Origin: Pseudooceanicola sediminis
GTDB taxonomy: Bacteria; Pseudomonadota; Alphaproteobacteria; Rhodobacterales; Rhodobacteraceae
Direction: 5' to 3'
Assembly: GCF_003575965.1 (NCBI RefSeq)
Contig: NZ_QWJJ01000005.1
Span: 1-64,000, forward strand
DNA length: 64,000 bases
The position numbers and the translations under genes were made by a program. The notes beneath the pieces are model-generated. The model saw nothing but the letters and a program-made list of their open reading frames with translations. It was not told where the DNA came from and did not search any database. Positions 63,547 through 64,000 of this stretch are shown here, one piece after another (within the stretch, counting starts at the first letter, position 1; every line of letters starts with the position of its first letter).

Positions 63547-64000
63547 ATGACCACATTGTTGCTGATACCCGGCCTGGTGTCCGACGCCCGCGTGTGGAAA
63601 TGCCTGCGTGATCAGGCGACCGACGGGACGACATTTCACGACGCGGATGTGACGCGTGATGCGACGATTCCCGCCATGGCCGCGCGCCTGCTGCACGAGG
63701 TGTCGGGCCCCTTCATCGCGGTCGGCCATTCCCTGGGCGGTCGCGTGGCGATGGAAATCGCCCACCAGGCCCCGGAACGCGTGCAGGCCCTCGTCCTGGC
63801 CAATACCGGCCACAACGCCCGCACACCCGGCGAAGACGCCAAGCGTCAGGCCAAGATCGACCTGGGCCACCGCGACATGCAGGCGCTGGCCGCAGACTGG
63901 CTCCCCGGTATGCTCGACCCCGCCCGTACTGGCGACATCGCCCTGGTGTCCGACCTGACCGAGATGGTCCTCGCCGCCGGCGCTGACGTGCACGAACGCC
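63547..64000 (+). CDS. Alpha/beta hydrolase (incomplete, runs off the window)
   Basis: At least 151 residues, open to the window edge. Starts MTTLLLIPGLVSDARVWKCL; the nucleophile elbow is GHSLGGRVAME (Ser about residue 62), with APERVQALVLANTGHNAR typical of enol-lactone or ester hydrolases. GGGGAGGG precedes the ATG. Divergent from gntR with shared operator sites, so it belongs to the same regulon, perhaps acting on a lactone or ester of the aromatic pathway. The Asp and His of the triad lie outside the window. Confidence 0.8.
   Translation, partial: MTTLLLIPGLVSDARVWKCLRDQATDGTTFHDADVTRDATIPAMAARLLHEVSGPFIAVGHSLGGRVAMEIAHQAPERVQALVLANTGHNARTPGEDAKRQAKIDLGHRDMQALAADWLPGMLDPARTGDIALVSDLTEMVLAAGADVHER

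Overview
The window is GC-rich, densely coded alphaproteobacterial DNA. Gene content points to a marine Rhodobacterales bacterium of the Roseobacter group: TRAP transporters, a PhyR-NepR-EcfG general stress response locus, TamA/TamB, the carboxynorspermidine polyamine route, an Anbu proteasome-like operon and a methoxy-compound demethylation cluster. No rRNA, tRNA, CRISPR array, phage gene or transposase was seen, so it reads as ordinary chromosome. Function calls come from reading protein motifs and gene order; no database search was run.

Layout. 0-1.5 kb: a lipoprotein and D-aminoacyl-tRNA deacylase. 1.6-8.1 kb (minus): urtABCDE urea ABC transporter, with no urease genes in view. 8.5-12.6 kb (minus): the four-gene Anbu operon (circularly permuted ATP-grasp, alpha-E, transglutaminase-like, Anbu). 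13.3-19.3 kb (plus): tamA-tamB. 19.7-25.4 kb (minus): N-acetylmuramoyl-L-alanine amidase, PBP1A and release factor 2. 25.8 kb: a winged-helix regulator. 26.4-31.2 kb: a TRAP transporter divergent from pxpBC (5-oxoprolinase subunits).

31.4-37.5 kb is the stress-response core: phyR divergent from nepR-ecfG and a HisKA_2-type sensor kinase. I find sigma-EcfG promoters (GGAAC-N16/17-CGTT) in front of a DUF1328 gene, in both directions between phyR and nepR, in front of an amidoligase/glutamine-amidotransferase pair (apparently leaderless), and in front of a strong C-rich-loop hairpin that may be a small RNA. 37.9-41.6 kb: a PLP lyase and the nspC/carboxynorspermidine dehydrogenase pair. 41.8-47.7 kb: nitroreductase, modEABC with a Mo-box, a 2,2-dialkylglycine decarboxylase-like enzyme and a VIT-family transporter. 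47.9-53.6 kb: a Rieske oxygenase with its reductase (betaine-type), purine nucleoside phosphorylase and gamma-glutamyltransferase. 53.9-55.4 kb: a secreted unknown protein and a DUF1127 protein.

55.5-64 kb is a catabolic cluster: a LysR regulator with two tandem winged-helix domains, a MetF-like reductase, a TRAP transporter, a LigM/DesA-like tetrahydrofolate-dependent O-demethylase, a GntR/FCD regulator and an alpha/beta hydrolase cut by the window edge. Six copies of ATGTAT(A/T)CA-type sites mark its promoters and probably define the GntR regulon. Two other sequence-level patterns stand out: an 11-bp-period array of (R)ATACCG at fixed distance from a TCAAWG-N2-TTG element ahead of three unrelated plus-strand genes, and a family of intergenic hairpin repeats at six loci.
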